From Phragmites australis (Eukaryota > Streptophyta > Magnoliopsida > Poales > Poaceae), in assembly GCF_958298935.1 (NCBI RefSeq), contig NC_084930.1, forward strand, positions 20,992,001 to 21,056,000: DNA of 64,000 nt, read 5' to 3'. This document shows positions 23,331-35,998 of this stretch, one piece after another (the first letter of the stretch is position 1; each line of letters begins with the position of its first letter). The translations under genes and the position numbers were made by a program. The notes beneath the pieces were generated by a model, which saw nothing but the letters and a program-made list of their open reading frames with translations, did not search any database and was not told the origin of the DNA.

Positions 23331-23372
23331 GTCTAACAAGTGACCTAGTGTCACCATTAAAACAAAGATAGT

Positions 23373-26090
23373 TTAGCATCTTGCATGTAGTCTATTGCTA
23401 AATCTCCACCCATGTTTAACGAAGATCTCTATTGTTGTAGTCTCCAATAGCATTCAAGCCATACGCATGTTGTCCTTGTTTTCCACAATCTGTAACAAAG
23501 TCCAAAATCTGATCCAGTATGTTTTCTGTGAAGATCACCTACATATAAGAATTAACTCTTGCTTTGTCAAAAACTATATCATTCTAGCTGAGCTAAATTG
23601 CCCAAAAAAGAGCACTTGCTCCCACCAGAACTTGTTTTTAGGCTCCAAACCAATCCCATGTAACCATGAACCAAACAAATTGGATACACTAGTTGGGGGT
23701 CTTAAGCCAAAAGTTACTTGTACAACTCTCCAAATAAACTAGCAAACTGATAGTGAAAGAAAAGGCGATGAATGGTTTTATTATTAGAACAGAAACAACA
23801 TTTTTTACTACCTTTCCAGTTCCTTTTTAGCAGGTTGCCTTTGGCGAGAATTACGGCTCTATGCAGGTACCATATAAAATTTTTAATCTTGAGGAGGAGT
23901 TTAAGCTTCCACAAATAGCGATTGTAATGTAGGATGTCACTATAATAACTGTCTTATACATTGATTGGATAGAAAATTGTCCACCATGGTATAAGGGCCA
24001 CAATAAAAATGTCTAGTTGCACATTTAGTTGTACCATAGCAACCTTGGCTACCAAATCATTCAATAATTCTAAATTGTTCCCAACTAAAGCTCTTCTGAA
24101 AGAAATGTATATAGGGTCTAACGAAATGACTTCTGTTATCGTGGAGTGTTTCTTGTGAACAATATTATATAAAGAGGGGTATTGATCATTAAGTGTAGTT
24201 GATCCCAATCATTTTCCTTCCCATAACCTAATATGTGTGCCGCTTTGCAACCTAAACTTTCCCAAAATGAGAAATAATGGTTTAACACTCATTAGGCCAA
24301 ACCAAATTTGTGAATCTCTTGGGTTTTTTTTTTTCACTTGAGCAATAGTTTTATTACCAAGATATTTATTCCTTAGTAATTACTGGCATACGCCTCTTCA
24401 CTAATTAATCTAAAAAACAATTTGCTTAGTACACATTTGTCTATGATACCTAAACCACCTTGAACCTTTGGTTTACACAAAATGTTCCATTTGTCCAATC
24501 TATATTTTCCCTTATGTTTCTCACTCTGCCAAAAGAATCTAGATCTATAGTAATCTATTTTATTAGAATTCCTTTTAGAACTTCAAAAAAGGATAACACA
24601 ACATTACAAGGCTACATAGAGTTGAATTAATAAGGATTAGCCTACTCCATATGGTAAGTGTTTGCCTTTCCAGGTACTATTAAGTTTTTTAAAACCGATC
24701 CTCTACCATTTTCCAATCTCCCTATGATGCATAGGTATTCCAAGATATTGAAATGGGTAGCTCCCCATTTTACATCCAAAAAACTAATAGATTGACTTTC
24801 ACTAGCTTTCCCTTCATCATAGTAGAATAATTCATTTTTATGAAAGTTGATTTTGAGGTCAGACAATTTCTCAAAACCACACATCAAGAGTTTCATGTTC
24901 TTAGTCTTTTTAAAATCCTAATCCAAAAATGATCGTATCATCTGCATACAGAAGGATTGAAAGACCATCACCAATTAAATGTAGTACTATCCCTAATCTT
25001 TGACCATCCTCTTTCACCCTTGCAATTAAAATGGCGACCATATCAAGCACCATATTAAAAAGAATCGGTGAAAGTGGGTCACCTTGTCCCAACCCTTTCT
25101 TTGTTTGAAAATAACATCCTATGTCATCATTCACTTTTATCCCCGCACTTCCCTTGCTACAAATTATCCTATCCATTTTCATTGTTGTGGGGAAAAGCCT
25201 TTCATTCGAAGTGTTTGTTGAAGAAAAGGTTATTTAACTTTATCATATGTCTTTTGAAAATCTAGTTTGAGAATATATAACTCCATTCAGTTTTTTCTAC
25301 GCATCTCATGAATAGTTCCATGAAGGATCATGACACCTTCCATTATGTATCTACCTGGCATTACAAAAGCTGTTTGTTTTGGTCTAATCAATTTTTTTGT
25401 TACCCAACAATCTTGTTAACGCCAACTTTAGTAAAAAATTGAAAACTAACATTACGTAAGCAGATAGGCTTGTACTGTTGAATTTTTGTGGCATAAGCTT
25501 TCTTATGTAACAATGTAATAATTCCAAAGTTTAGACTATGTAAAGGCAAAGTTCCTTTGTTGAATTCATAAAAGCAAAGCCAACAGATCCACCTTGATGA
25601 CTTCCTAGAATACTTGATAACCGCTGAAAACCATCAGGACCTGGAACCTTATTATGTTCCATTTGGAATATTGTCTCCTTCACCTCTTTTTCAGTAAACA
25701 TTGTTGTAAGCATGTCATTCTCATCACTGGTCACTTGTGGAATGTCTACTGTTTGAGTTTCAATCATTGTGAAATGATTACTCTCGAGAGACCGAAATGA
25801 CCGTTATAGTACTGGGTAATACTTGCTTTGAAAGATTCATCTCCTTGGATTATTTGCTCCCCATGTTCTAACTGAAAAATGAGTTTTTTCTGTGTTTACC
25901 ATTTGCTACCAGCTAAAAATATTTGGTACTATCATCACCTTCTAACAGTTATGTTGTTTTTTATATTTGATACCATTTGATATGTTCCTCTCTAAGACGT
26001 TGAACTAACATTTCCTTTAAAAAGGGCTTGAGATCTTTCTCATATGGATGTAACAAAGTTGATTCTGCCTTAAAAACTAGCAAAGTCATC
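23373..26090 (-). mobile_element. 5'-truncated L1-type LINE, ORF2 remnant
   Basis: Minus-strand frames, with many interruptions, encode the non-LTR reverse transcriptase region in order. First comes a linker (LLEGDDSTKYF); then EVKETIFQMEHNKVPGPDGF (25531-25767), the entry motif of plant LINE RT; then KKGLGQGDPLSPILFNMV and LSILLYADDTIIF (24910-25182), which include the YADD catalytic box; then the zf-RVT-like region WKLKLLLKIKNFIWYLH with KCCFCSNNKTIH (23714-23914). The C-terminus ends WRFSNRLHARC and a stop at 23373-23375. The endonuclease domain is absent, so the copy is 5'-truncated and dead. No poly-A tail or target duplication is visible at the left junction with the truncated LTR. Confidence 0.8.
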
Positions 26091-26099
26091 TAATTTTAT

Positions 26100-28165
26100 T
26101 TTGCCATCTTTTTAAGGGTAAGGATCGGCGTGGTTCAACTCTGGAGCGAACCAGACTGGTTCATGTAATTCATTCAAGGCGTGGAGGGGTGCGGGTCAAC
26201 CCATTTTTTTAGCTGCTAGGCCCTTGGGCTCCAATGGTTGCTGTGGATCGATCCATTTATATTCAGAGCTCGCGTGGGCTGCTTGCAGCTAGACAGAAGA
26301 ATAGTTGTTGTAGTGATAATAATTTGAGTACTGATGTATAACTAGGTCAATACATGTACTAATGTATAACGACTTATTCTCTCACAATCACGTCTACACA
26401 ATTTGTATAAAAAGGCATCATGTCTTTGTAAATAAAATTTGTAGCGTGATGACATAAGAAGCAGCAGAAACTTTCCGTACATCTATTGACAAACATAAAA
26501 CAACATGTAGAAATTTTCAATTTTAAAAAATTATATGGTCCATAACTGGACTAATAATCAAACCAAAACCATGTAACTCATAGTCTTCAGTAGGGAGGCA
26601 ATAAGGAACTAGATTACAGTCTTCTTGCAAATACACCAAATCACCACGTCAGGCTAAAAACATGCTGGAAGGACTAACACTGTATCATGCCATAAAACAT
26701 ATGCAATAATGAAGTACAGAATTAGCTCAATGGATGATTCTGGTAGACCTAAGACACCTCTGATGAATCATGAATAGGGCCAATGGATGATCCTGGTAGA
26801 CAAAAGACCGCAACCTTGTGGACCATTCATTTTCCCAACTAGTTATTCATTTTCTGAAACTAAAAAATGCCCAGACATTAGCAAGTGAGGCACCTCCATC
26901 TTCCTCCCCCCTTCCACCACTCCTCTTTATCGCCGGGCTCAATTAGATTGGTTCTGCAATATAGATGGATCAAGTTTAATCACAATATATATTATATCAC
27001 ACCACCAAAAATGTATCATATCAACATGCAGATACAAAAGGAAATTAATTAGTCTATAAAATTGCGAAACGATAACCTTCTGAGGTTCATACTGATAGTG
27101 TCAGTATGAACTTTGGATGGACATATTATGTAAAGAACTGTTACTGGAACATCTAGTTGCACCTCCTAATCAAAGGAAGCATGTAGTACTATAACTCAGA
27201 ATAGTGCATGTTCCAGCAGGCATTTGTGTGACCAAACAAACTGTTTTTGGCAACATATGTGCAATGTATGTTCAAGCAGCATAAAATGTGAGCTCATTGC
27301 ATGTTCCAATAGCATTTATGTGACCAAAACTGATTATTTTCAGCATCATGCGTACAGTGTATGTTCCAACATCATATATGTGACCAAAAGTGTACAATTC
27401 AACAAGATAGTTTAAAACCAGAATCACCTAGAATGCTAAATACTGATATTAGAATCAAACCAAGTTTCAGATGCATGCACAGTGCAGCCTGTAAACTAAG
27501 CATGTACTTTTCCATTTTTCAGTTCAATGCAAGATAAAAGATATTGCTACCCAAGAGAAACTTCAGAAGCAAATACCCGAAAAATCACAAAGCATAGATT
27601 GGATTAGAGGATGTTGTACTAAAATAGATAAGATCACAAGCTAGAAAATACAAGCTATACTCATAGTAGTACACTAGCTAAGGTCGAGCAAGACTTACAG
27701 GACATCTAATCTACCAAGATGGAAAAGTTTAGAATCTCCAAGGGCATGACATCTAGGGATTTCACAAGCAGAAACTAGCATGAATGGGGAACAACAGGTA
27801 GATCATCAGCGCATCCAGGTGAGCGGGATCCTCGTCGCCGCTGGCTGTGAGCTTGCCGTCATCCACGGAGCTCTTGCTGTTCCTACTCTCTTTATTCACT
27901 GCAGGGGACGGCTCTACGAAGCCCTTGCTGCTCCGCTCGGATCACGTCACCAGCTGAGGGGACGGCTCCATCACCTTGTGCGCGGCGGTGGATGACGGCG
28001 CATTGGATGAGGCAGCGCCGCAGCGGGGTATCGAAAGGTCTCTCTGGAAGAGGCGGGTCGATCCGCTCGGCCCTACGGTTCTGCCTGGGTCGATCCATAC
28101 AGACCCGTTAGGCACATTTCTGTGGAGTGGATGAATGGTCCAATGGGCCGAACCAGCCCACGCCT
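26100..28165. other. Intergenic, no supported gene
   Basis: AT-rich sequence with one degenerate repeat array (27205-27400). The moderately GC-rich stretch 27780-28100 has overlapping open frames on both strands without a recognised domain. Confidence 0.35.
27205..27400. repeat. Degenerate tandem repeat (ATGTTCCA...TGTGACCAAA unit)
   Basis: Three clear and one partial copy of a unit containing CATGTTCCA, CATTTGTGTGACCAAA and a spacer, starting near 27207, 27267, 27299 and 27359. Non-coding. Confidence 0.5.
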
Positions 28166-28240
28166 TTTTTTTATTTTTATATTTTTTTATTAAAAATTTA
28201 AATAAATAATTCTCCGTAGGAGAAATTGCAAAACTAGACG
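28166..28240 (+). repeat. Left terminal inverted repeat of the MULE
   Basis: Pairs with the reverse complement of 33486-33560. The inner edge GCAAAACTAGACGC is shared exactly except for one base. Further inward, GAGGGGGCGGTTAGG also recurs near the right end. Confidence 0.75.
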
Positions 28241-28680
28241 CCTGCAGCCCTCTGAGAGGGTGGTTCTGAGGGGGCGGTTAGGGCTTTTTTCCCCCTAAAA
28301 ATGTAATTTTTTGTGTAATTCAAAAATAAAAAAGGGTTTTAAGAAAATTTGGAATTTAAATTTAGAGTAGGTTATGTAATAGTCGGAGAATAAAAAATCA
28401 GTAATTAGTACTCACAGCATTTGACGTGAGTATGAGGTGCGAATGACGACAAACATAGTATTAAACATAGGGTGAAAACATTACAATATACTGTAACCGC
28501 GACAACACGATGAGGAAACAAAGGTGGCATGTACTGTTTGCACTAAGACCTACTTATTAGTGCGCCGATCCTAATCATAACATGTCTCAGAGAGAGAAAG
28601 TATGTCGGGTTACATTAGATACGCTCTACTGAATGCATCTAGGATACTTTCCCTTTCGAATGGCATCGGGACCTGCCGCC

Positions 28681-31332
28681 TTAGCACGGCGGGCTCTCCC
28701 CCCACTTCCTTTCCCTCTCAGCCTCCCGAGCCTGAGCCACGGTACGGTCGTGTGCCGCCTTCCTCATGCGCTCTTCTTCCTCCCGCTTGAGGCGAAGTTT
28801 CTCTTGTTGTTGCTTGTACTCCCGACGTGCGTACGCTTCCTTTCTCCACCTCATGTTCATGTCGACCCACTGCTTCTGTGCGTCATTTTGCTCATTGTCG
28901 AGCCATTGAATAAAATCACAGAGCGGTGGAGGGGATTGAACAAATGGAACAAGATGAGCGGTTAGTAAAACAGGGTGCAAAATCGGAAGAGATGAGGCTG
29001 ATATCTGTTGTCATACCGGTCGATAACCAGTTGTTGCATGTTGAGGCTTGTCATACTCGTAGTTGGCACACATGAAGAAGCACAGGCCATAGGTGTATAA
29101 GATATCCTGCGACTCGCGGAGCTTACAAAGGTCACCACAAAAGCACATTGGTGGTTTGAGACCTTCAAGTATGGTAGTCCCCTAATGTTTCTTTGGTGGG
29201 TTTGATGGAGCTGAGAAAGATATTACACTTGAGAGATCTGAGAAATGAGTGGTGCATCAACGTAAGGAGGTTCGGCTATTTATAGTTGGGGGAGGCAGGA
29301 GCATTGGATTCGCTCTTGAAGAAAGGAGTGAGTGCAGGGGCGTAGCTGGTGGCAGGAGCATCGGATTCCATCTTAAAGAATAGGAAAGTTGTGTCATTGA
29401 TCATGGTTAGAGATTCCACATTTATTGGTACTTGTGTTGTCATTTATTGTTTGGAAAAAGCTGGATAGTGTTGTCACTTATTGTTTAAAGCCTGCGCAAG
29501 GAGGCATGTGTTGTCAAGTCATGGTTAAAGTTCAGTAGTGTGGTCACTTCTTCATTAAAGTAACACTCCCAACAGAGGAAGCGAGGTATCACTCGTTGCA
29601 TAAGTTGTTTTGTAAGATATAATGACGACGACAAATGTATCTTGTGATCGTGTCGGATTAAGAAATGCAACTAGGATGCCATCGTTTTGGAATACAAAAT
29701 ATAGTTACGACATACTAAGTGGACCATAAAGAGTAAACGTGTCTGAATATGAAGGAGTACATCGCGAAGCGAATATGCATATGTAAGTTACTTTAATTTT
29801 GCATATGTACCTGTGGACGTGCACGGGGACGGTACGGTTGTGGACGAGAGGGAATGCCTGGTGACGGTCAAACTGCCGCATGACGCGGTGCGGTGAGTAT
29901 TCTTCGACGTAGATGTCGAAGACAAGCGGCGAGTTCGTGAGCCAGTAATCCTCGTCGCGGGTACACAACGGTGACAAACCCAATCCTGCACGCCCTTGCA
30001 CGGCCAAGATGTTGTAAAGCTCCCATACCACATCGTCCGGACGTAGCCTATCGAACTGGGTACGAAAACGCTCGTAAGCGCTGTGAGGCTGCTCATGCGC
30101 CCAGTGTGGCTGCGTGACAAACATCGTTACAAATCGTTAGAGGGAAAAAGCTTGCGAAGGAAAGTGTTAATATAAAATACGTACCCGATGACGGCACCAC
30201 ATCGAGGCCATGGTAGGCGCGTCCTCGTCCGACTCACCATACCATTCCTCGGGGTACGGGGAGCTGTCCACCATCGGCCTGCCTATGGCGAAACACTCGT
30301 ATGACCACAGCTGCAGAAGAAGTGGAGACCCGGCAAAAGTGGCTAGTGGCTCTTTCTTCGTGCACGCGTCGCAGAGCGCCCGATACGTCACAGCAAGGAC
30401 AACGGATGCCCAACTGAACTGCGGTATCTACTCCCCATCAGCATCCGCTATCAACCTGTCATACGGCACAAGCGTCCTCGCAACCAGGTGGCCTTGGCCA
30501 CTAGTGAACATAACCCACCCAAACAACCAAAGCAGAAAGACCTCCAAATGCCTGGACACCGCGTATGCGTTGGCATGGGGGTATATGTACGCCGGCTGCA
30601 AATATGACTGGTGTCAAAAATGATAATTACTACATACTAGAATAGTAAATGATAGGTTGTATTGTACTGAACCTGAAATTGTAGGATCCACTTTTTTGTT
30701 GGCCCTCGTGCATCGGACAAGAACTCAGGCACGTAGGGGGGTGCGTCTGCCTTCCGCTCCACCGGGCCAAAGCGCTAATGCATGTCGTTGATCCAGTCAG
30801 CCTCCATATCGATGACCCCAACCGCAGCTCCCGCGCAAGGAAGGCCTAAGAGGTAGGCTACGTCCTACAAGGTTGGGGTCATCTCGCCGCACAGGAGATG
30901 GAACGTATGTGTCTCCGGCCTCCATCGGTCGACCAGGGCTACTATCAGGGACCGATCAAACTAGAAACGACGCGCCGCTGCCTCGGAGTTCTCCGTCGAT
31001 CGGGCCTCGACTAGCCGGCAAAGCGGTAGGAGTCCCGCCGCTGCCAACCTACAAGTATTGCAGTATATCAATAATATGGAATTACATCAGTGATATGGCA
31101 ATTTCGTATGAAATTATCGAAGTACCTGTGCTTCCATCGCTAGTCTATCGTGAGCAGCTCTCCAGGGCCCCGTGGTTGAAACACTCCTAGCTCCGTCTGG
31201 TGCTCGGCGGATAAGAAGCTGTGATGCTTCTTGTCCACAGCAGGGTCTAGAAGCTCGGGGGTCGCAGGGTCGGCCATATCTGCATTTGAAAGACATGTAC
31301 ATTAATGCATTGTTAGATATAGACAATAACAA
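28681..31332 (-). pseudogene. Plant mobile domain (PMD) gene of the MULE, broken
   Basis: Minus-strand exons, in order: MADPATPELLDPAVDKKHHS and LGVFQPRGPGELLTID (about 31125-31275); a central exon with [40 protein letters not shown] and PEFLSDARGPTKKWILQFQ (about 30685-31048); then VSRHLEVFLLWLFGWVMF, GHLVARTLVPYDRLIADADG and PLLLQLWSYECFAIGRP (about 30185-30600); FDRLRPDDVVWELYNILAVQ with LCTRDEDYWLT (29815-30110); and a basic coiled-coil tail (WRKEAYARREYKQQQEKLRL, 28681-28980). This is the aminotransferase-like PMD (PF10536) with its typical W..E...F.L..GE.T.TL.DV core. Five internal stops are all TAG. The domain's molecular function is unclear; host homologues act in silencing and meristem maintenance. 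Confidence 0.72.
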
Positions 31333-31449
31333 TATACTTTGAATGCAAATTAACTATATCACTATATGCAACATTAACACACTGCGATAGTGACCTACAA
31401 ACGAAGGTTCAAATGGTACAAATCGAGCACAAGGCACCATAAAACTCAC

Positions 31450-32800
31450 CTAGACAACAGGCGCATCACCAGGTGCATTTTTGGGATAATACTTGTACGT
31501 GTGACCTATTTTATTGCACTGACTGCATCGCTTGACCCTGGGGCCAGCCTCGGATTCATCCATATCGTTGCAAATCCGACGAGTTTGTCTTCGGCCAAAT
31601 GCGTTTTTCATCTTTTTCAAATCAGGCACATATATTCTTGCAGGCCTTGGATTACTTGTAAAAGTGTCAACAATGCCGTAACCATACAATGCCTGGGTTC
31701 CTTCCACAAATTATGGCTAATTGACGAGGTAGATTGTGATATGAATCTTCATATGTTCGGAACCTCATCTCAATAGCCTTTTGTTTCGCCTTCCAAGCCT
31801 TCGCATAGTTTATTGTGCACTGGAACCTTTGCTCAATAGCACGGATTATTGATCGTGGCTCATACCTTAGGTTGTCCACAATCTCCCCGTACATAACATT
31901 TGCAATGAAGGCAGATGACAGGTTCCGGTGGACGAACTTTATTTCCTCAATGTGACAATTATGTTCCTTAACTATTGAGCACTGCCAGTAGTCTACCCAT
32001 TTCCCTCTGAATGCGTGCACCCGCCAATGACACTGCGGCACCAAACACTTCACATCGTACTCCCTTTTACTGGATTTAACAACCTTGAATTGCCTCCGAA
32101 GAGACAACGACCAGAATTTCACTGCATCAATAACTGCCTCCTTTGTAGGGTACATAGCACCCTGTGACACCTCGTTATCATGGTACTGCCACGGTGTCCG
32201 GTCAGCCTCGCTAACCACCAGCTTCAAAAATTCATGATCCCTCCACTCTGCGGGAACTGGAGCATCACCCTCCTCGTCAGACGAATCCCCATCGGCAAGC
32301 CCTTCCTCCAAATCCATATCTTCAATGATGCTAGGGATGTGCTCCCCTTCATCAGCTACACCCATCGGTTGCAGCTCTGGAATATCACCAACATCCTCCC
32401 TAGACTCGACATTAGACGCCTCTGATTCATCTTCCACTGCCCCACTTGGTCCTACTACTGCTTCCGCAGAGTTCACCTCAGTTTGATCTTTCAGGTACGC
32501 CTCAACTAACAAAATCAGCGGCAGGCCACGTTCACAACATATATCTATATACTGCATCCAAGTTGATATGGCTTCGATGGGAACAAGCTCACCAAAGTAT
32601 CCATGACTAGCACGGCTGAGGAATGCTTTCAACTTTAGCTCATGTTGCTGCGGATCCAATTGGAAAAACCGCATGAGCCATTTGCACACACCCACAATGG
32701 TCCTCTCATTAGCTTTACTAAGACCCTTCATGACATGACGAAATCCAGACAGATCTACACTATTAGGACCATACCTAATTTCACCATCACCATAATATAT
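31450..32800 (-). pseudogene. MURA-like transposase lacking its DDE catalytic core
   Basis: A long minus-strand frame from an acceptor at 32800 to 31667 encodes YYGDGEIRYGPNSVDLSGF, an acidic linker, and the MuDR-type DNA-binding region (TKEAVIDAVKFWSLSLRRQF, YDVKCLVPQCHWRVHAF), followed by YEPRSIIRAIEQRFQCTINY and AKAWKAKQKAIE. After about GRNPGI (31690) the expected roughly 250-residue DDE transposase domain is missing. The next frame (31450-31707) continues directly with YGYGIVDTFTSNPRPARIYV and a zinc knuckle (CSQCNKIGHTYKYYPKN) whose last Cys is Tyr. An internal deletion is the simplest explanation. The protein might still bind DNA but could not catalyse transposition. Confidence 0.78.
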
Positions 32801-33485
32801 CTAAAAAATTAATTTATCTGACATCCCTGAAAACACCCGTAAACATAACCAATGTTAAGACCAACAAACTATATTTATAATTATCATGTAAAATAATTTC
32901 TAAATGCTACATCCTAGGTTCGCAAATTATCATATACTGCTACCTCCTATGTCGCACATTACAACCCTAATATAGTAAAAATAATGTAGTAAAAATAATA
33001 TTCTATATTTCACTGCTATCGTATAATTTTCTAAGTAAATTTGATAATTTTCTAAACCCTAGGTCATACATGTCTAAAACCTATGCCATATACTACTACT
33101 GCACTAATTAACAACAATAAAAGGAAAAAACGATTTACCCGAAAATAATCTTCAAATCCGCAGCTCAAATGCAGCAGGGCTTCGCCGGGCTCTCTTCCTC
33201 CCCTCTCCCCTCCTCTCTTCTCCCCCCTCTTCTCAACTTTTTCTTTTTTCTGAATAAAGTGACATTTTGGACTAATTTTAGCCCCTTTTATAGAAGAGGC
33301 CGGATGGGAGGGAGCCGAGCCATGCAGGCGGGAAGGCCCCCCTACCCGCCCCCTCAGGGGGCGGTAAGGGAGGCAGCTCAGACGGGCAGGCCGTACCCAT
33401 CCTCTGAGGGGGCGGTTAGGCCTCCCGCCCTCTCAGGGGGCGGTTAGGTGGCCTAACTGCCCTCTTAGAGGGATGCAGCCCTCTG

Positions 33486-33560
33486 CGTCTAGTTTTGTAA
33501 TTTCTCATACGGAAAATCTATTTATTTAAAATTTTAATTAAAAAATATAAAAATAAAAAT
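33486..33560 (-). repeat. Right terminal inverted repeat of the MULE
   Basis: The reverse complement aligns with 28166-28240. The sequence inward (33340-33480) carries four GGGGGCGGT/GAGGGGGCGG blocks, a GC-rich subterminal repeat. Confidence 0.75.
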
Positions 33561-34577
33561 CTCTCCTTATCTAGAGGGTGTGTTGCCTGTTCTCTCTTCA
33601 TGCCACACCTTTGTCACTAAATCATATAATCCGTCTCGTCTCAGCCAACCAAGTTGAAACTTGAACATATATCGGTTTCCATACGGTATTTTGAGGCCCT
33701 AGAAATGTTAGGCTGGACTGTGAAAAGGACTGAACTGAATTTGATGTGCACTTGGACCAGACCCTTCTTGGGCCGTCCAGTGTTAGTTCAAAATCAGCTC
33801 GAACCAAAACAACTCTTGTACCTACGCTTTCCTCAGTGCCTGACCGTTTGTGCGTGTCCGCCTAAACGTTGCAGGAGCACCACCACTGGCTCATCATTTC
33901 TACCCAATCTCCTATTCTAGTTTGGAACGAATCAGTGGTAGATAATAGAAGGGAGGCGACTACTTCCTTCTCCCTTGCTCCTCCTATCCAGCCCTTGCAT
34001 ATATGATATATATAATTTAAGCCATGCATTATTGTATCCATGCACATACATACATATATATAAAGTTATAAACTCCGGTCGTCGTGTTCCAGCCAGCACG
34101 TACAGCCCAGAGAGTCGTCGCCACGTTCTTGAGTTCCCAACAGCAAGAGAGAAGAGGAGAAAAGAGACGGCAATGTTGGGTGGTGATGAGTGACACATTC
34201 TTGAAATATCTGCAGGCCTCTATCAACCTCTGCTGCTTCCTCTTCTCAACACCTCTGTCTCTTCTCGAGCAAATGCAGCATGATAATTGAGCTGCATTGC
34301 CTCGTCGATCGGCCCCTCTCGGCGCCAGCGTCATCGAGCTCGTTTGGTTCTTCGTCCGATTAATTGTTGAGGTGGTAGCTGCTTCTGATAAAAGGTATGG
34401 TCTCATGGCTGCTTCTGATCTCTTTCTTACATTGTTGATCTGATATTTGTGCTTCAGCCTGTTCTGCGTTGTTCTTGAGTATTCTTGTTTAGCCTCGTTT
34501 GAGAATTATGTATTCGAATTATTTTATCAGCCTATCATTATTGATTTAGTTCATTGTTTTCTTTATGAACAATAAAA
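33561..34577 (+). other. Promoter-like region and possible 5' leader exon
   Basis: Between the MULE and the next LTR. TATA-like sequence at 34055-34064 is followed by about 330 bases rich in CTTCTC/AGAGA words, then AAAAG/GTATGG at 34394-34395, a good splice donor, then T-rich intron-like sequence. No coding domain is present. It could be the promoter and leader exon of the plus-strand PERK gene at 55859 or an unrelated non-coding transcript; see findings. Confidence 0.3.
34055..34064 (+). promoter_or_regulatory. Candidate TATA box
   Basis: TATATATAAA, about 30-90 bases before the pyrimidine/purine-rich leader-like sequence. Low-complexity surroundings make chance likely. Confidence 0.25.
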
Positions 34578-34631
34578 TTGTTAGGAATATAGAGTCTTTA
34601 TCCATTACGTATAGGTTACTAAAGTCATTAT
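34578..34631 (+). repeat. Truncated copia-like LTR start, cut by gypsy insertion
   Basis: TTAGGAATATAGAGTCTTTA and TTACTAAAGTC match the start of the copy at 54827. The match ends where the 34632 gypsy element inserted; the sequence after that element (53033 on) does not resume it. Confidence 0.5.
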
Positions 34632-35220
34632 TGTCAAATATTTAACTATAGGTATATACGCATAAGAAGTATAACATATATAGACGGGGTATGCCGTGAG
34701 CATACTTAACAACTCAAGATATTATGGAACCGAATCCATGGTACCTGATACGTCTAGAATTCAAAAAGTGTATACTAGGAAGGCCTCGATTGCTTACCCA
34801 ACTCGAGAAGACTAATAACTAGGACAAATCTATCTATTAGACTACAAGGAAAAGAAATGTATATCCACTACGGTTGGATGGGAGGCGGTACATCACCCTA
34901 TATTAGGAGGGGACTCAGACCCCTGGAGGAGACTTCTTTTCACACGGCTATTAGAGGCAGGCATCAGGACCTTAGCGCATGAGGAACTCGGCAACTTTAA
35001 CTCTAGGTTAGACCAAATCCAATCTACTCCTTGTAATAGGTTGGCCACATTGTGTATACTTGAGTAAATACATACACATAATCATTCACACAGGACGTAA
35101 GGTACTACTCCAATCGGAGGCCCGAACTTGTATATATTGTGTGTACCTCATGTTTGATCTTTGATCTACGAAGGTAACCATGTTATTTCTGAACACATTC
35201 TCTAGAACAAATCCTCAACA
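34632..35220 (+). repeat. 5' LTR of the 34632-53032 element
   Basis: Starts TGTCAAATATTTAAC and ends ATCCTCAACA. It carries about 57 bases near 34825-34880 that are missing from the 3' LTR. A TATA-like CCTATATTAGGAGGGG near 34897 is the probable promoter. Confidence 0.88.
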
Positions 35221-35240
35221 GTTAGCGCGCCAGATAAGGG
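35221..35240 (+). other. Degenerate primer binding site
   Basis: GTTAGCGCGCCAGATAAGG directly follows the 5' LTR. It resembles the TTGGCGCGCCAGGTAGGGG-like sites of grass gypsy elements, with several changes. Confidence 0.5.
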
Positions 35241-35998
35241 CCTTCTGCTTTTCAGGATCGACTATATCTCGAGTGCATATCGGTATCGGATTCTCCAACG
35301 TCGGCTTCTACGACCACTTCGGGTCAACAGTGATCACCCTCGAATCGCCCTTAGCTGGATCGAAGATCACATTCAGAACTATGATCTTTCGGTGGGACTA
35401 TCAAGGTGAACTGATCTGCACCGGTATTATCAAGTCCAGGCAATTGAATGCATACCGCGAGGTAGGACATCTCGAGTGGGATCCCAAGGAGCCTAATGTT
35501 CTCCAGTGCATGGACACCGACAGCGATGAGGATGGAGATGATGACTCCGTCGCCAACTAGAGCAGCCGAATAGATCGATTCGTGTTCATAGCCAGAGGAG
35601 CCGATATCCCACTCGCTGACCCAATGGTGGTAGATCCAAACATCGTGGTAAACAATGGCACGAAAATTCCCCAGGATCCAGCAGTGGTAACCGTCGCTCA
35701 TGGTACTGGCATTGCTGGCAAAATACCGCTAGAGACATCTATAGCTGGAGCTTCACATGTCCCTGACAACTCTCCATCGACGGATCACGGAGGTCAGGTA
35801 CCTCCTGGTCTTCAACGATAACTTTCAGTGGGCACACCTCCACCGCCAGCGGCATAATCATTGAGGAATGAGCTCCCTCAGGATAGCAAAAGTGGAGTAG
35901 CATCGTCTCAACCACAGCCAAGTTTTGGCAGCGATGTCTTTAGCATGCTACATGCTAATATCCAGGGAGCCCATCTGATTCTATGATCCCTTCTGGAG

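Larger units (their letters stand above)
28166..33560 (-). mobile_element. Mutator-like element (MULE) with plant mobile domain
   Basis: Bounded by AT-rich terminal inverted repeats that share a TTTTATTAAAAATTTAAATA-like stretch and GAAATTGCAAAACTAGACGC. Inside, on the minus strand, are a MURA-type transposase N-terminus, a zinc-knuckle segment and a plant mobile domain (PMD) gene. PMDs are known inside plant MULEs as well as in host MAIN/MAIL1 genes. I could not find a clean 9-bp target duplication, so the outer ends may be a few bases off. Stops and loss of the transposase core make it non-autonomous. Confidence 0.75.

Noticed and set aside
34080..34420. Possible microRNA precursor in the leader-like sequence
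   Set aside because: I compared by memory with common plant miRNAs (miR156, 160, 164, 166, 172, 395, 528) and found no mature sequence or paired arm.
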